A stretch of DNA of 64,000 nt from Helichrysum umbraculigerum (Eukaryota > Streptophyta > Magnoliopsida > Asterales > Asteraceae): assembly GCA_949592205.1 (NCBI GenBank), contig CATIUR010000001.1, positions 211,984,250 through 212,048,249 of the forward strand. Direction: 5' to 3'. Each line of letters starts with the position of its first letter. Positions within the stretch are counted from its first letter, which is position 1. Made by a program: the position numbers and the translations under genes. Positions 34,741 through 48,710 of this stretch are shown here, piece after piece. The notes beneath the pieces are model-generated. The model worked only from the letters and a program-made list of their open reading frames with translations, did not search any database and was not told the DNA's origin.

Positions 34741-35683
34741 ATTGGATTTCAGTATCAAGTTTTGAAATTGACGAGTAAATTGAAATGAGGTTTATCTGTA
34801 CTTCGATCTTGTTGATAAACAGATTGTGATTTGGGGGATTTATATTGAATTTTTTTGGGTATTATTTTATTGTGAACTTGGAAGGGGGGGTTAAACTTAT
34901 TTCAATGGCTTTTTCCCCAAGAACGCTTGCAAAAGAGGGGAACGTTTTTTTGATTTGGTTTTAGCTTCTTCGTGTTTTCCAAGCCATGTTAATGACTAAA
35001 TTGGTCCCTAAGGTTTGCTGTTATAGACATTTTGGCCCTTTGATATTTTTGCATTATCAAGTATTTTTAGACGCGTAGAGTTAAGTACTTAATCCCCGTC
35101 AATGTGTTCTAATGACTAATGTTAAGGCATCTTTGATGTTCTCACATTAGACCTCATGTTCGAACCTAAATAGATTAACATCCTGAGGCGACCAGAAAAA
35201 CAATTGATTGAAAATCATTACGTGGATACCTCGATTATGTCGTGTATATCTGAGTAAAAAAGACTCGCTCTTTTCAAGCAACCCGAATAAAAAAATCTCC
35301 ATCCATTATTACCCTTTTATATATGTTTCATTTATTTTATGATATTACTACTGCACTCCTATAATTCTTCTTTCTTAACATCAATGATCAATCAACTTAT
35401 AAACCGGTACATAAAGTTTCATCTATGATTTCTTTCTTTTCCATTTAATACAAAAGAATTAGAAGAAAAAAAAAAAAAAACTTTAATAGCACAGAGAACT
35501 CTATGATCATTTATCGACGTTTATCTTCATTCAACATGCCCTTCTTGATGTTTTCGAATATTTTTTTAATCATGGAATTTGCATATAAATTTCAAACATG
35601 TAGCCAAGGAAGCTACATGGACTTGTAGCCATGTTAAGCCCCTTCTTAATTTATTTTTTGTTATGATCTTGGCTTTGAATTAT
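34741..35683. other. 5' flank of the DUF4535 gene and intergenic
   Basis: The right-hand part is intergenic with several poly-A and poly-T runs. No coding sequence or bounded element was recognised. Confidence 0.4.
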
Positions 35684-36487
35684 TTTGTTTACATAGAAGA
35701 GTTCAATTGAGACCATTTATTTTGTGTGAGAATGGGGGAACCAACCACAATATGCCACGTGTCACTTTTTTCTCTCTCATCCACGTTTTTAAAAATTAAA
35801 TATTTCACAAACGACAAGTCGAAATATCATGAAAATTGCACCATATTTTTCAGTGTTTTATCCTCTTCGATTTGCCGTCCATCAAGGCATATTTCCGACG
35901 AACTTTTTTTTTTTTTTCATTTTTTGGTGGGTTTTACATATTAGTAACACATGTGTTAGTGATTGATTGTACATTTGATTTAGGGTTTAGGGTTAGGGTT
36001 TAGAGTTAGTGTTTAGCAGAGGTTAGTGTTAGGGTTTAGCAGGGTTTAGTGTTAGGGTTTAGTAGGGTTTAGAGTTTTATAAAGCGTTTAGGGTTTAGGG
36101 TTTGGGGTTTAGGGGTTAGGGTTTAGGGTTTAGGGTTGGGAGTTTGGGGTTTCGTCATGAAACCCCAAACTCCCAACCCTAAACCCCAAACCCTAAACTC
36201 TAAACGCAACACTGTAACACACGTGTTAGTAATGTGAAACCCACCAAAAATAATGAAAAAAAAAAACTCGTCGAAAGTATGCCTTAATGGACGGCAAATC
36301 GAAGAGGATCGAACGCTCAATCTAATGGTGCAATTTTCATAATTTTTCGATTTGTCGTTTGTGAGATATTTAACTTAAGGGGTAAATGGGTTTTGTATTC
36401 TCTTTGTACACATGACATCATATCTTTGGTTCCTCCATTCTCACACAAATTTTTAGTCTCATTTGAACCTTACCCTTTGTTTACATA
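35684..36487. mobile_element. Foldback element with telomere-like core, copy 1
   Basis: The element is 35696-36475 (780 bases) with the 12-base duplication TTTGTTTACATA at 35684-35695 and 36476-36487. The arms are imperfect inverted copies of about 250 bases. Shared landmarks are TTCAAATGAGAC-type ends, GTTTGTGAGATATTTAA, the GATTTGCCGTCCAT segment and GGTGGGTTT-ACAT. The core (about 35984-36205) is degenerate GGGTTTA on the left, turning to AAACCCT on the right. The long TSD fits a Mutator-like foldback. There is no transposase. Confidence 0.8.
35984..36205. repeat. Degenerate telomere-type repeats (TTTAGGG)n, copy 1
   Basis: More than 20 perfect or near-perfect GGGTTTA units, with variants such as GGGTTAG and GTGTTAG. 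The phase inverts near 36158. Confidence 0.85.
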
Positions 36488-38367
36488 ATTATGTGTCCTT
36501 TTCCTTGTGGATAAAACTTTCATCCTGTCTTTGTCTAAATATATTACATCTTCTAAGAAGTCTCGGATGGATAAGCACAAATATAAATGTTTCGGATCTG
36601 CTATTATCATAAGTGTATACTTAAATATTCATTACTTAAAGTGAGGCTTAAGGCGTTAGGCAGATCACTTCAGGATAGGATGCGATATTTATACACCATA
36701 TATATATTTCTAACAACAGTATTTTTTATTATCTGTGTAGTATAATTAGTTATTGCACAACTAGAAACAGTAAATATTATTGGTAATGCACTTTTATCAA
36801 AATTCAGTTGATATGGTTATTACGGATTACGGAGTAGTGGAGTACTACACTTCTAGGGTAGTTGAAGTTCGGCCATTATTGAGAAAAGTGGGCCATAATG
36901 GGCCTACTTGGAAAGTTGGGCCCAACCAAAAAAATTTAACGATGGTTAAGAGTGTTTGGGTTTGGGTGGAAGTGGAAGGATGACATGTATTGTGTTGAAA
37001 ATTGTTACCTTGTCCATAAAAAGGTGGTCAATACATGCTCAAGTAATTTGAAATTAATATGTACATCACTTAGCAAAGGGACGTTAGCCTAGTGATATTG
37101 TAAAAACCCTTTAATATTGAAGTTGTGAGTTCAAGTTCGGTGTTTGATATATACATATGTTGATGAAAAAGGTTGTACATATTCGTTGTAAAATGATTTC
37201 TATAAAAAGATTTATATTTGCTAACGTTTTGCATATGTTTTCTCATTTTATTTGTGATGCAGTGGAGGTGACAGTTAGAGGTGACAATAATAGTCGGTGA
37301 TGTAAAATAGTCACAACGGTTTAAAATGTTGAACTACTATTTAGAGGTTTAATTAAATCTTTTTATATAAAAAGAGTATTTATAAATATATATGATTGCA
37401 TTATCTAAAAATCTAAAAATTTATATATATGTGTGTGTGTCAAAAAAGGGTGCTGTGCTATATATGCTGCAATATATGTCCAGTCCTTGAATACTGGCCA
37501 AAGAATAGTAGCGAAGGTCAGGTGTGACTCCACCTTGGATGGTTACAAGTCAATGATGATATAGTAATAGTAGTGTGTTGATTGGTCTCTTTCAATGGCT
37601 TATATATGTCTGCCCATATTTGGATAAATTGTAACCTTGGAATTCATCACCATTATATTTTTGAATTACTGTTTCAAGATTTTGAAACCAAATATGATTA
37701 TAAATGTGTTATTTTGTTTATGTCTCGCTTGATTGTATTCAAATTTCGGTATGATATTTGGATGAAACGTGTTGTAACATACATGTTTTTATTTTGTTTT
37801 GAATCAATCTAGCTAATAGGTAGGTGTCATTTTGACAAGTTTTTATAACAAAGTTAGAGCTGTGTTGACTGGTGGTACCCACGCTCTGTGGGATGGGTCA
37901 TATTCAGTCATTCCCACTCAAAAATAATACTAGTAACAAACAGTAAAACAGTGAATATTTGATGAATTGTGATTTTCACACATATCGACATTGGGTTAGT
38001 TTGGAACGTACGCTCAATATTGTCTTCCACATATTATCTTCGGGGTGAGGCGTTGAACCAGTTATCAACATTTCGAAAGAATATCGCCAATCAAATGATT
38101 AATTCTTATTATTTACTAAACACCAGCAAAACAGTGTATTATATAGTATCTATATTCATAGAGTTTGAGTTTCATCTTCACTCATGTATTCTAAATTTTC
38201 TTGTAGTAATTATTGCTAAAATGATAAAAAAATATATATAGTATAAGAATAAGAAATATTCTTTAAAAGGATACAAAAACTGCATATGCAAAACACAACC
38301 TTTTAACATCTATATTTTGTTCTAATAAATTGATGATCGACTATTTCGCAATTACCAATTAATAAGC
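36488..38367. other. Intergenic with one SINE-like piece
   Basis: No gene was recognised. ORFs at 36780-36983, 37582-37812 and 37969-38241 have no recognisable product and AT-rich composition. A SINE-like segment lies near 37080. Confidence 0.4.
37078..37210 (+). mobile_element. Possible tRNA-derived SINE
   Basis: TTAGCCTAGTGAT resembles a pol III A box. GAGTTCAAGTTC, about 45 bases on, resembles a B box. The spacing fits a tRNA-related SINE head. No clear poly-A tail or TSD was found. Confidence 0.4.
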
Positions 38368-38775
38368 AGAGTTTTATGGGTTTTTTGCCGAAAAAATAGT
38401 CGATAATTCTCTTTTTTGTGTTTTGGGGTATCAAATATTCTAAACTTTTTAAAATGAACAACTTATTTGAAAATTATGATTAAAGGGTATAAGGCTAAAA
38501 AAAAGTTAGGAATATTTGATATCCGAAAACACGCTAATGTCGGTGAATCGGTTAATATGACATAGATCGGAGAATGGTTAAATGCTTCTTTGGGAAAAAC
38601 GAGAATTATTTACTCATTTTTCGGCAAAGAACGATCGATTAATTTGGTACCGATACCCTTTAATCATAATTTTCAAATAAGTTGTTCATTTTAATAAGTT
38701 AGAAATATTTGATACCCCAAAACATAAAAATGAGAATTATTGACTCCTTTTTCGGCAAAAAACCCAGAGTTTTAT
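38368..38775. mobile_element. MULE-type foldback MITE with 10-base TSD
   Basis: The element is 38378-38765. Its ends GGGTTTTTTGCCGAAAAA are inverted copies and continue through ATAATTCTC and the GGGTATCAAATATT-type segment. AGAGTTTTAT is duplicated exactly at 38368-38377 and 38766-38775. Confidence 0.85.
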
Positions 38776-39098
38776 ATGGATTTTGGTAGATTGAGCTTAG
38801 CTAGCTAGGTTTTAGAAATCTCAATCTTCCACCTACAAAAAAAAATAAAAATAGAAGAGAATATTAAAGTAGAATCCAATATAAGATTATCGGATATTCT
38901 TTTTTCAATAATCTTAAAAAATGTAAAACAAAATAAAATTATTTAGAAAGAGATTCTAATATATTTTAAAAAATTATTTTTTCAATAATCTCTCTTATTT
39001 TTGTTGCTAGATAGATATGGGAGATTAAAATTGCTAAAAAATCAAAGCTCAATTTAATTGGAGTAGAATCTTTTAGAAAATTTGTGTTAAACACACCC
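38776..39098. other. Intergenic, no gene seen
   Basis: Short AT-rich spacer between two miniature elements. Confidence 0.45.
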
Positions 39099-39578
39099 TT
39101 AGACCATACCCAATGGTTGAAAAAACTTACTGAAACCGACTGCGTCACGTCATCTTTTTTAAAAGAAATGATTTGATTACATAAATTTAGATACATAATG
39201 ACGTGGCACCAATAAAATAAAGAGAGAGAAAGAAGAGAGAGAATAGGTGAAGCAATGTGATGATGACAACTCATTATGTAAACATTTTGTGTATGCATTT
39301 GTGTGTAAGCATAACATTGCTCTTTTTAGAAACTTACTGGAACTGACGGACATGTACCATCAATGATACCGTCACTTTAATTTTTGGGTCCCACATTTAA
39401 CAATTTACCTTTAGTTTTATACACTATACAAAAAAACAAAAAAAAAAAACAAAAATGGGATCCGTCGGATTTCCAGCGAGAAGTGAGCCGACGACGAAGT
39501 GACGGACCCGTGCCATCGGCATCACTTCGTTGGTTGGAAAGTGACGAGAACCGACTACCACCAATGGGAAAGGTCTTA
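39099..39578. mobile_element. PIF/Harbinger-type MITE with TTA TSD
   Basis: The element is 39102-39575. Ends GACCATACCCAATGG and, reversed, GACCTTTCCCATTGG are flanked by TTA on both sides, the PIF/Harbinger target. A related truncated copy lies at 12233-12470. The extra sequence at about 39125-39320 relative to that copy suggests an internal insertion. Confidence 0.7.
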
Positions 39579-39817
39579 GCTACACCTAGTTGTTACGAAA
39601 CATACCTTGTATTTATTTTCTTAGATTTTTGTAGTCTCATTTTCACTGATGCTTATCATGAGTTTCCTGTAGTAATTTTTGCTTATGATCACTTTTAACT
39701 TTCGTGTTCATATTATACACGTGAAGATAAATTTTTGCATAAACCAGTTAATTAGTTTGACCAGACGTACATATATGACACTGCCATGTACAAAAGACAA
39801 AAATTCATCAAGAAAGC

Positions 39818-40181
39818 TTAGGGTGTGTTTAGTTGTGGAAAATTTTTCACAATTTTCCTTTTCCAATTTTCTATAGAAAATGATTCTCCAGAAAAGTGTT
39901 GAAAAATTAGAAAACGCGTTCAAATGTTGGAAAAGTGGATTTTGGAAAACTAGTTATATCTTGGAAAATTTGGAAAAGTGTGAGGGAATTGTATAAAGGA
40001 AAATTTGGAAAAGTGGGGGGAAGTGTTTTCCACCTCCAAGTTATATTTTGAAAAAGTGGATTTTCCATTTTCTTGGAAAATTTTCTAGAAAAATTCATTT
40101 TGAACGCGTTTTCCACTTTTCCACTTTTCTTGGAAAAATTTTCTAGAAAACACCCCCTTTTTTCCACAAAACACACCTTTA
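39818..40181. mobile_element. TTA-flanked MITE rich in GGAAAA/TTTTCC
   Basis: The element is 39821-40178. Left end GGGTGTGTTTAGTTGTGGAAAA-like and reversed right end AGGTGTGTTTTGTGGAAAA match, with TTA on both sides. The interior is inverted runs of TGGAAAA and TTTTCCA. The TSD points to a Tourist/Harbinger type. Confidence 0.6.
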
Positions 40182-40756
40182 ATACTCCGTAGTTGACAGC
40201 ATTTACTACGATATTATAATTATAGTATTATCTTTCTCTACTTATGTCTACGAAACCTAATATTAATAAAATAAATACAATCACGAAGATAAAAGTGATC
40301 CTATTATCTTATTTTTTTATTCAAATATATATAAAAAAATATATTTAGTAACACATAGAAAAACACTAGTTAGTTGTATTTGTGAGAACCAACTACGTAT
40401 AGGGGGTTAGTCCTCACATGGGGTTTGTTCAATCATACATACAATTATGTTTTTCTCCTAAACAATTCAAGCATGTCCCCCTTAGACATCCACTTTCTTT
40501 GCCCTATCCCATAAACAATGGGGCACCTCTCATTGCAAGTCAATGTTTCTATATAATTCTCATTATGATTTAAAAAAAATGCAATATTTTTTCTAACCTT
40601 TATTAGTTTACAAATGTATAGGAATATGTATGTAAATTTTCATCACTTGTATATTTGTTCATTGTTAATAATTTGATTTAGTGACCGAATTAGTTGATTA
40701 TAGGGTCGAGTAATATGTTATAACATGTCATTCTTGTAAAGTAAATACATATAAGT
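40182..40756. other. Intergenic, no gene seen
   Basis: AT-rich sequence up to the left edge of solo LTR B. Nothing was recognised. Confidence 0.45.
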
Positions 40757-43700
40757 GGGTTTATAACACCTTGCTTTTACTGAACCATTATAATAATGAA
40801 TTTTGTCTCAGAAGCGTATATGTACAACATATATTATATTATACAATACATCTAAATGTTTATAAACTTTTTCCACTTGCAATATACAACAATTTAGTTT
40901 TCTTCAAACCAAATAATACAACACAGGTGTTATATAATTCAAAACATGTTATTATTTATCAAACGACATCAGAGTAATTAGCCTGTCAAACATTCCATCC
41001 AATTCCAAAGCTTCCTGCCCAACCCACAATATCTCAAAAGTTATGACATGCAGGAAGTAGAATGTGGGGGATTAGCATAAAGCTAAGTGGGTGAATAAAT
41101 AAATAACAGTCCAACTTAGCATAACAACTTTGTCTACATCAAGCATCGTAAACACACAATATCACAAAGTATCTAGGGTTCTTGGGGAAACCTTCCGCCA
41201 AGAACACATAACTAATTTCCATGAGAATTACATCTCATTCAATGAGGATCGGTGGTTCTTGAGATATCATAATACCCGAGGATTCTACAAGAACACTTAC
41301 CGTACATATCCGTATGGCCATAACGGACGAGACCGATAGTTTGGTACTAATATCATACGACCTAATTTCCTATTAACGATTAGTACAAGGAAATTCCTGG
41401 CGTCTTACAATAGTAACCAAACCCAACTAACACGTTGACATCAATACCATGATGCCCTAAGGCTAAATATCAAGTGATCACATATTCACATTTTCAATCA
41501 GGTCAACTTATCAGACTAAACAGTCTATCAACAGTATTATTACTAACAACCATAATCATCATGGCAAAACTAAAACAGTAATAATACGTTACCCGTTGTA
41601 ACCAAACCTGTTACAACTAAATCACACTGAGGTTATAGATCCACTCACCGAATACCTCATTCGTCCACTCAGTAGTCTAATGTCACCGAGTCTTCTCCAT
41701 ATCTGAGAATACAATTAAACAAAATGAGTTAGTAACTCATTCATAGTAATCAACTCATGTTAATAATTATATCACATGGTTCATAATCCAAATCTCAATG
41801 TATCTGTTTCAAACTCATTATCAATATTCAACACATTTAGTAACTACAAACTTCATAGTTAACCAATCACGATCATTTATCAAGTTATGATTATTATGAT
41901 CACAACATCACTTTAATCACTTTACTTATCATCAAGTAGCATGATCAAACCATTACAAGATCATTAACTTCAAATATCACTAATTCATTCAAAACCTCAA
42001 TACTAGGTTTCATGAATACTTAACCACATAAGTTCTAACTTTACTTTTTGATTATCAATCAAGTGTTCTAAATCATAATCCATACTGAATTTCTCATATA
42101 ACTCATGAATATCATCATAATCACTATAATTCTCAAGAACTATAACACCCTCGAAATACAAGGACATTTTTTTTTTTTTTTAAACATATCGGAAGCGCAT
42201 GATTAATAGAAATCAGTAGATTGCATATATACATTTCAAATAACAATCCACTTACATACAAACCTTTAAAACTAGATTATTCTAATCATTATACTCATTA
42301 AGTTTAAGTGTTATAGAAATCCAAATATGTTGTTAAATCATTAACGTATTATCCATTTCAGAGTGAGTCTGTCAAACATTCCATTCCATATGTACTTCTT
42401 GCTCACCCACATACAAAAGTAAACCTGCAAGAAGTAATGAGGGGTTAGCACGAAGCTAAGTGAATAGATCCCAAGCTATCAATCTAACTCAGCTTAACAC
42501 ATGCCTATAACCAAGCAATGCACAAGCAACATAGAAGGATCGGTGGTCCTTGAGGTACCCTCATGCCGCGGATGGTTCCCCATGTAACACTTAAAACCAA
42601 CTGACAGCCAAATCAGAGGTTAAACCGATAGTTTGGTACTACTACTACACACGACGCAATTTCAGTGTCCAACACATGTACAAGGCACTTGCGAAGTCCT
42701 AGTAATAGTATCCAAACCCAACACATTAGTTGACCCCCACCAAATCAAATAGTCCACAACTATCATAGCACAATGGACGCCAATAATCAATCAAAGGTTT
42801 AGCCAACATGCCAATCTAATATTAATGCAATCATTGCAATAAACCAAGTTTACCCGTTGTAACCATGTTGTTACAACTAACTTAGACAGAAAGTCCAAGA
42901 TCCACTCACCGACAATCATAGTCGTCCACTCAGTAGTCTAATGTCACTGAGTCTTCTCCACATCTGAGAATACAATAACACAACACAAGTTAATAACTCG
43001 TCCATAAAAATCAACTCATATTAAGGTAGTACAACTTGATTCATAAACTCAATTTTAGTGAGTTATTACTCTAATCATTATAGGCCTTTGTTTCAAACTC
43101 ATTATCAATATGTCACACATTTAGTAACTACAACTTCATAGTTAATTACTTATGATCATCAACCTTTCATTAATCATTTCAAGCTTATGAATAATCGCAT
43201 TATCCTTATTAATTCACAATCACTTCTCAATTCATGATCATTCACAACTAACAACAACTATGTATTATTAACTCAAGCTTAAGAGCTTCAATTCATGAAT
43301 ATTCAATTAAACCCATGCCTATCCATATGATTATACTTCAAATTCTTCATTTTAACCTAAGATTAAGGTTATAATCTATATATAAACATCAACCAACTAT
43401 CATGCAAGTATTTCAAGCTTCAATTCCAAGTTAATCATGCTAGTTCCATCAATTACCCAAAAACCCATTTTGATTACACTTGTATAACATGATTATTTCA
43501 TTTATAGGTTAAATTAATATTACTAACCATCTTATAAACACTTATTAACACCACCTTAACCAATTTCATACTTTAATTTTGGATTAAAGTCACTAACCCA
43601 TCAAAATCATCATAAACCCTAAGAATCACCATAAATCTATAATCTTAAGCTTGAATCTAGTTAGTAATCAACAATAACATGTTTAACTAACAACAATTTC

Positions 43701-43906
43701 ACAAAACAAACACTTAATTTCAGATTAAACTCACTAATTAGTAAAAACCCCAAAAACCCTAATTCTAGGTTATGGAAAATGAAGAACATATGATCATATC
43801 TTGTTCTTGATGATCATGGAAGCTTGAATCCGAATTTACAAGCTCCAATTTGGTGTTTTCTTCATGATTTTGTGGATTTAGGGTTATGTGTGTGTGTGTG
43901 TGTATT

Positions 43907-46646
43907 CATACTGTCGCACCCCCAAATTATGATGCGGAAGCGGGTCGGTTCGGGGCGCGACTAATCAATATACAAAGCACACAAGATTTCATAATGAACG
44001 ACCACTACATGCGTCGTTTACAAATACATTGATATTATAAAAGTTTTACACTGTTATAACATAGTTTACAAAAGCTCCTGAGTTCGATTGATAGAGATTC
44101 TATGGCATAACTAAATTATACAAAATATAGTAATGCATGACAATCTCTTGATGTCTGAATGTGACTCGAGCTAATGGGCATCTTGAGTGGCAGACCTACT
44201 GCTGCTGATCACCTGTGATACATGCTAAAATGGGTCAGCGAAAACGCTGGTGAGCTCACAGGTTTGTATGTCAACACATATTTGTATAAACCGCAAGATT
44301 TAATGATAATTGAATTTAAAATGCAATTAAGCAAAATAAAAGTTATACAGCCATGAGCACATAGTCTGAGCTTAACTCGAGATGTCAGGTCCACATTTAA
44401 GGTATCCTGATCGAGGTGCCTCCTACGAGTGCCTAATCAACACTCGTCTACACAAATATTAATACATCCGTTTTACTAGTTAGTGCGTGCTAACCCGGAT
44501 GAGGCTGGTCAAACCTATATGGTACCATATACTAATATTCACGCTACTACGTATTACCAAACTATGCTGATGGAGGGCTTTAAAATGATTAGTGAAAATA
44601 ACTCATGTAGTATTTGATTTGATGGTACTTGCGTTCATATTGTAAAACAAAACAGAGCAATGCAATCACACCCCTAGGTAAAAGTATTTAAAAAGGGGCT
44701 ATGAGACTCACCTGAGCCTATTGAATTGTTAGCCAACAATTATGATGATTCACAATGATTTGATGTCGTTACAACGACTGAACCTGCAGGACGTCTGAGA
44801 CGCGCAAGGTTTTGATAAATGATTAGATTCTTAAAACTTGCCGGGCGTATCAAACGCGCAAGGTTTAATTGATTCGATGACACTACGGACCATCTATGCT
44901 AGTTATTCTCTTAACTAGTTTTGACCAAATACATTGGTTAATGATTATGTTTTGAGTTTGTGAAAATGTATACGGCGTATTGGTGATTGATTGAAATAAT
45001 AATTCTTCAATTATTATTACTACTTTCATTTGTTGTGAACTTATAAAAGCATATTTGAAGTGTTTAAATGTTGTATCGTATAAGTATGAAATATGTCGCG
45101 ATGTCTGACACTTAGTGTAAACCTTTAGTTTTACGTTTATGGAAAAACGGGGGTCCGAATACTAAAATATGTCATTTTCGACCCCTAAATGACTCCGGAT
45201 GGCTTAAAACTGACTAGGCTAAGGTACTTAGCCTTGACCATTTAGCTATTTTTGAATGACCGTGCGAATTTGAGCTCAATCCGTTATAATAAATTTTTCA
45301 TCGAGAAGCTACCCTGTTTTAAAGTGTGAAATCGTCGACGTTTTTGAAAAATTATTTGTTCTGTTTTAGCTAGTATTCGCAGGGTTAGTTTATTGATCCG
45401 TTGGATCATGAAATATATAGGGGGAATCCGCCGTATTCATTTGAATACGCCGTATTGGTGGCTTTTGTGGGGAATACGCCGTATTCATTTGAATACGACC
45501 GTATTCATGAAAAATAGAGGGAATACGCCGGATTCCCATGAATCCGACCGTATTCATGGCAAACAACGGGAATACGCCGTATTCCATTGAATACGCCGTG
45601 TTCATGTTTTCTGGGCGGGAATACGCCGTATTCCCTTGAATACGCCGTATTCCGAGGTCTGGTTCACGACTGTCGTTCCAAAAATTCACCCAAACCAATT
45701 CTAATCCGCAATCTAACCAACAATCATCTATCCTAACTTCAATACATGATAATAGACGTTATTTAAACACGAAATTACAAAGTTTAAGTTTATAATTTCC
45801 TTACAATGATTTACGAACGGAATAGGGGTGATGAACGGATGATGATGATAATGGTGATGAAGAACACGAAGATGATGATGGTTTGATGTTGTTGCTGTAG
45901 ATTGTTGTTGTTGTTGTTAGATTGTTGTTGTTTGATTTGGAACCGAGAGAGAGCCGAGGGAAATGAAGAAGAAGAATGAAAATGAAAACAAAGGGTGTGT
46001 TCGGTTGTTTATGCCCAGCTCCAATTATTGGAGTTGGGTGGCTCCAATGTGAAGTACAAAATACCCGTGTTTTTGTACCCGATCGAAAAGTAGTAAAATG
46101 TTTTAAATTGATAAATTTCTAAAAATGAATTCGTTTATACTTTTATTGGAAGTATTTTATAAAAATACCTTTGATGAGATATAATAATATATCTTTGTTT
46201 TACGTTTTAGAGACGGATACTATTCGAGTGGTTTCGTTGCGTTTGAGTAAAATGTTATAAAACGAAATATGTTTTGTTTTATCTAATGTAAATAATAATT
46301 AATATCTCCGATAATAATACATTATTTATATGTTTTGTTGCGAATGTTTTACATTAGTACGATACGAATACTTTATATATTATCAAAATAATATATAATA
46401 AATATGTAGATATTAAATAATCATTCGGTATTACTTAATATTTGATTTTCACCAATGCCGTATAAATATGAATCGGAAATTTGACCGATTTGAAAATGAA
46501 CGATTAAATATAATCGCGTATTGATATATATTCAACAATATATATTTTGATACATACAATTAGCCTAATAGATAGAACTAATTACACGTATTTCTAAATG
46601 ATTAGGAACTAAAAACTAGTCCTAATTTGACGGGTGTCACACATAC
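43907..46646 (-). mobile_element. Solo LTR D inside element A's 3' LTR
   Basis: The LTR runs 43912-46641 (2730 bases, TGTCGCACCCCC...GGGTGTCACA) with CATAC duplicated at 43907-43911 and 46642-46646. The empty site is seen in A's other LTR. Its middle is close to LTR E, so it belongs to the same Tekay-like group. ORFs at 45390-45698 arise from its GAATACGCCGTATTC array and are not genes. Confidence 0.9.
45418..45656. repeat. GAATACGCCGTATTC array in LTR D
   Basis: About eight half- or full-length near-palindromes (arms GAATACG/CGTATTC) occur in 240 bases, with short spacers. The array lies between flanks shared with LTR E. Confidence 0.9.
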
Positions 46647-46957
46647 GTACATATGTATGTGTGGAGGGAAATAAAAACCGACCCATCCACATAATATACC
46701 ATATAAGTGTTACTTTTCATTCCCCGTATTTATTATTGTCTGGAACTTAAAAACCATTTGCGGGGAAATACAATTTTATTTTACCGTCAACTAAATAAAT
46801 TTAAAACAGTTAATAATTTACTATTCACAAAAGTCATATAACTGTTTGACCTATTATTTTCGATTATCACAATACATTAATTATTTAAAACACAATTAAA
46901 TAATTACATAAATAAAGAAATTACAATTTCAACTAGGCCCAATTTGAGGATGTTACA

Positions 46958-47552
46958 AATCTCTCCCCATTAAAGAGATTTCGTCCTCGAAATCTAATCA
47001 TCCTTAATTAATCTAGGGAATTTAATCACATCATACCTCGTGTGAAGTTTGGTTCACATTTTATTTCTAATTCCCTAACTACATAATTATTTATCACTAA
47101 ATGCACATAAGGTATATGTACAATTTATATTATTTATGCGTATCATCTCTATGCGTATCTTAATCACTAATCACACATACACAAAATATGTATACATTTA
47201 ATCCATTTTAAGATATATGTTTTCAACCTAATTACACATGCACATATCCAATGTACATGCTTCAATTTCTCATTTCAGCACATATACTGTACCTAATCTT
47301 ATCTTCATATACACAATGAACATTTTGAAATAAGTTATCACTTAACATAAGTAAATCACTTAACTAAGTAAAGTAATATACTCTCATAACCAGAATCTAG
47401 CGACATGCTAGATCTTAAAAATCGGTATATGAATTCTATCTTTTTCCAATAACGAAAACAGTGGTTATGGAAACCACAATACACATATCATCAATGAAAT
47501 TCAATTTTTCAATTATAATTAGCATCCACGCTAATATCCACATATCACTGAG
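46958..47552 (-). other. Element A polypurine tract and 3' internal sequence
   Basis: The tract (AATGGGGAGAGATT on the element strand) abuts the 3' LTR. The remaining 580 bases are AT-rich with no coding sequence and stop at LTR E. Confidence 0.6.
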
Positions 47553-48334
47553 TGTGACACCCCCAAATTTAATGCTTTGCGGAAGCGAGTTTTGGGTGCC
47601 ACTAATCAAATATCAAAACACCAAAGTACAAGCAAACGACTCTAAATGAGACGTTTTAGAAAATACATTACAATATAACAAAAGTAGTACAAGGTTTTAA
47701 GTTATAAGTAATACATCATTGCGAGTTCGCAAAGTTAATCAAAAGATTTTAAACACATAATCAAAGTACAAAAGATTATGCCAATAAAATCTTCAAGTGT
47801 TATGCATGCGACTCGTACTAGCCTAGCATACCCTGCGGGCCATCCTACTGTTGCTGAGTACCTGAGAATACATCACTAAAAGGTCAACCAAAAGGTTGGT
47901 GAATCTCACAGGTTTATAGTATACAGTAATAAACAGTTTAAGTAAATCAGTAAATAATACATTTACAATCAGTAAACAGTAAAGTATAATTGTACAACAG
48001 TAGTAATTTAGTAAAATAGTATTTCACAAACATAGTAAAGTCGGTGTAGTCGGTCAATTTATTGCCATGCCATGAGCCATTATAGTCGAAGCTTAACACG
48101 TCTGTAGTTTTTGCCCCCGTGAGTACTAATCCAAAAATACTCATATCAAACGAATAAGAAACGCCTGTTTATACTAGTGCGGTTCGTGGTGGAGCTACCA
48201 CCCCAGGCGGGGATTGTCAGTCCCATATGGATCCATATACTAAAATTCGCGCTTATCGTATAACTGACGACTATAATTCAGAGGACTTCATTGGATTAAA
48301 TAGAAACTCATGCAGTTCAGTAAGGCAATACGTC

Positions 48335-48710
48335 GGTAATTAATACATTTTGTATTTGGATTAAAGTCGGTAAAATAATACATTTTGTACTTGTATTATA
48401 GTTTGTAAAATAATACCTTTTGTACTGGTATTAATGTCGGTAAAATAATACATTTTGTACTTGTATTCAAATCAGTAAAATAATACATTTTGTACTTGTA
48501 TTATAGTTTGTAAAATAATACATTTTGTATTTGTATTAAAGTCGGTAAAACGATACATTTTGTACTTGTATTCAAATCAGTAAAATAATACATTTTGTAC
48601 TTGTATTATAGTTTGTAAAGTAATACAGTTTGTACTTGTATTTAAATAGGTAAAATAATACATTTTGTACTTGTATTAAAGTCAGTAAAATAATACATTT
48701 GTAAATGTAT
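48335..48710. repeat. 36-base minisatellite in LTR E
   Basis: About eleven units of GTAAAATAATACATTTTGTA plus about 16 variable bases. Unit endings cycle between AAAGTCG, TATAGTTTG and CAAATCAG types, suggesting a three-unit higher-order repeat of about 108 bases. Confidence 0.9.

Larger units (their letters stand above)
42141..46957 (-). repeat. 3' LTR of element A, split by solo LTR D
   Basis: The halves 42141-43911 and 46647-46957 align with the 5' LTR. The split falls in the ATTCATAC|GTACATATG sequence that is continuous in the 5' copy near 57630. Confidence 0.85.

Noticed and set aside
35984..36205. True telomere or chromosome-fusion site
   Set aside because: The repeats are degenerate, invert at their centre and sit inside a transposon with a 12-base target duplication.
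45390..45698. 102-codon minus-strand ORF with repeated arginine-isoleucine motifs
   Set aside because: It is the translation of the GAATACGCCGTATTC array of LTR D; the opposite strand gives a similar ORF. Repeat, not gene.
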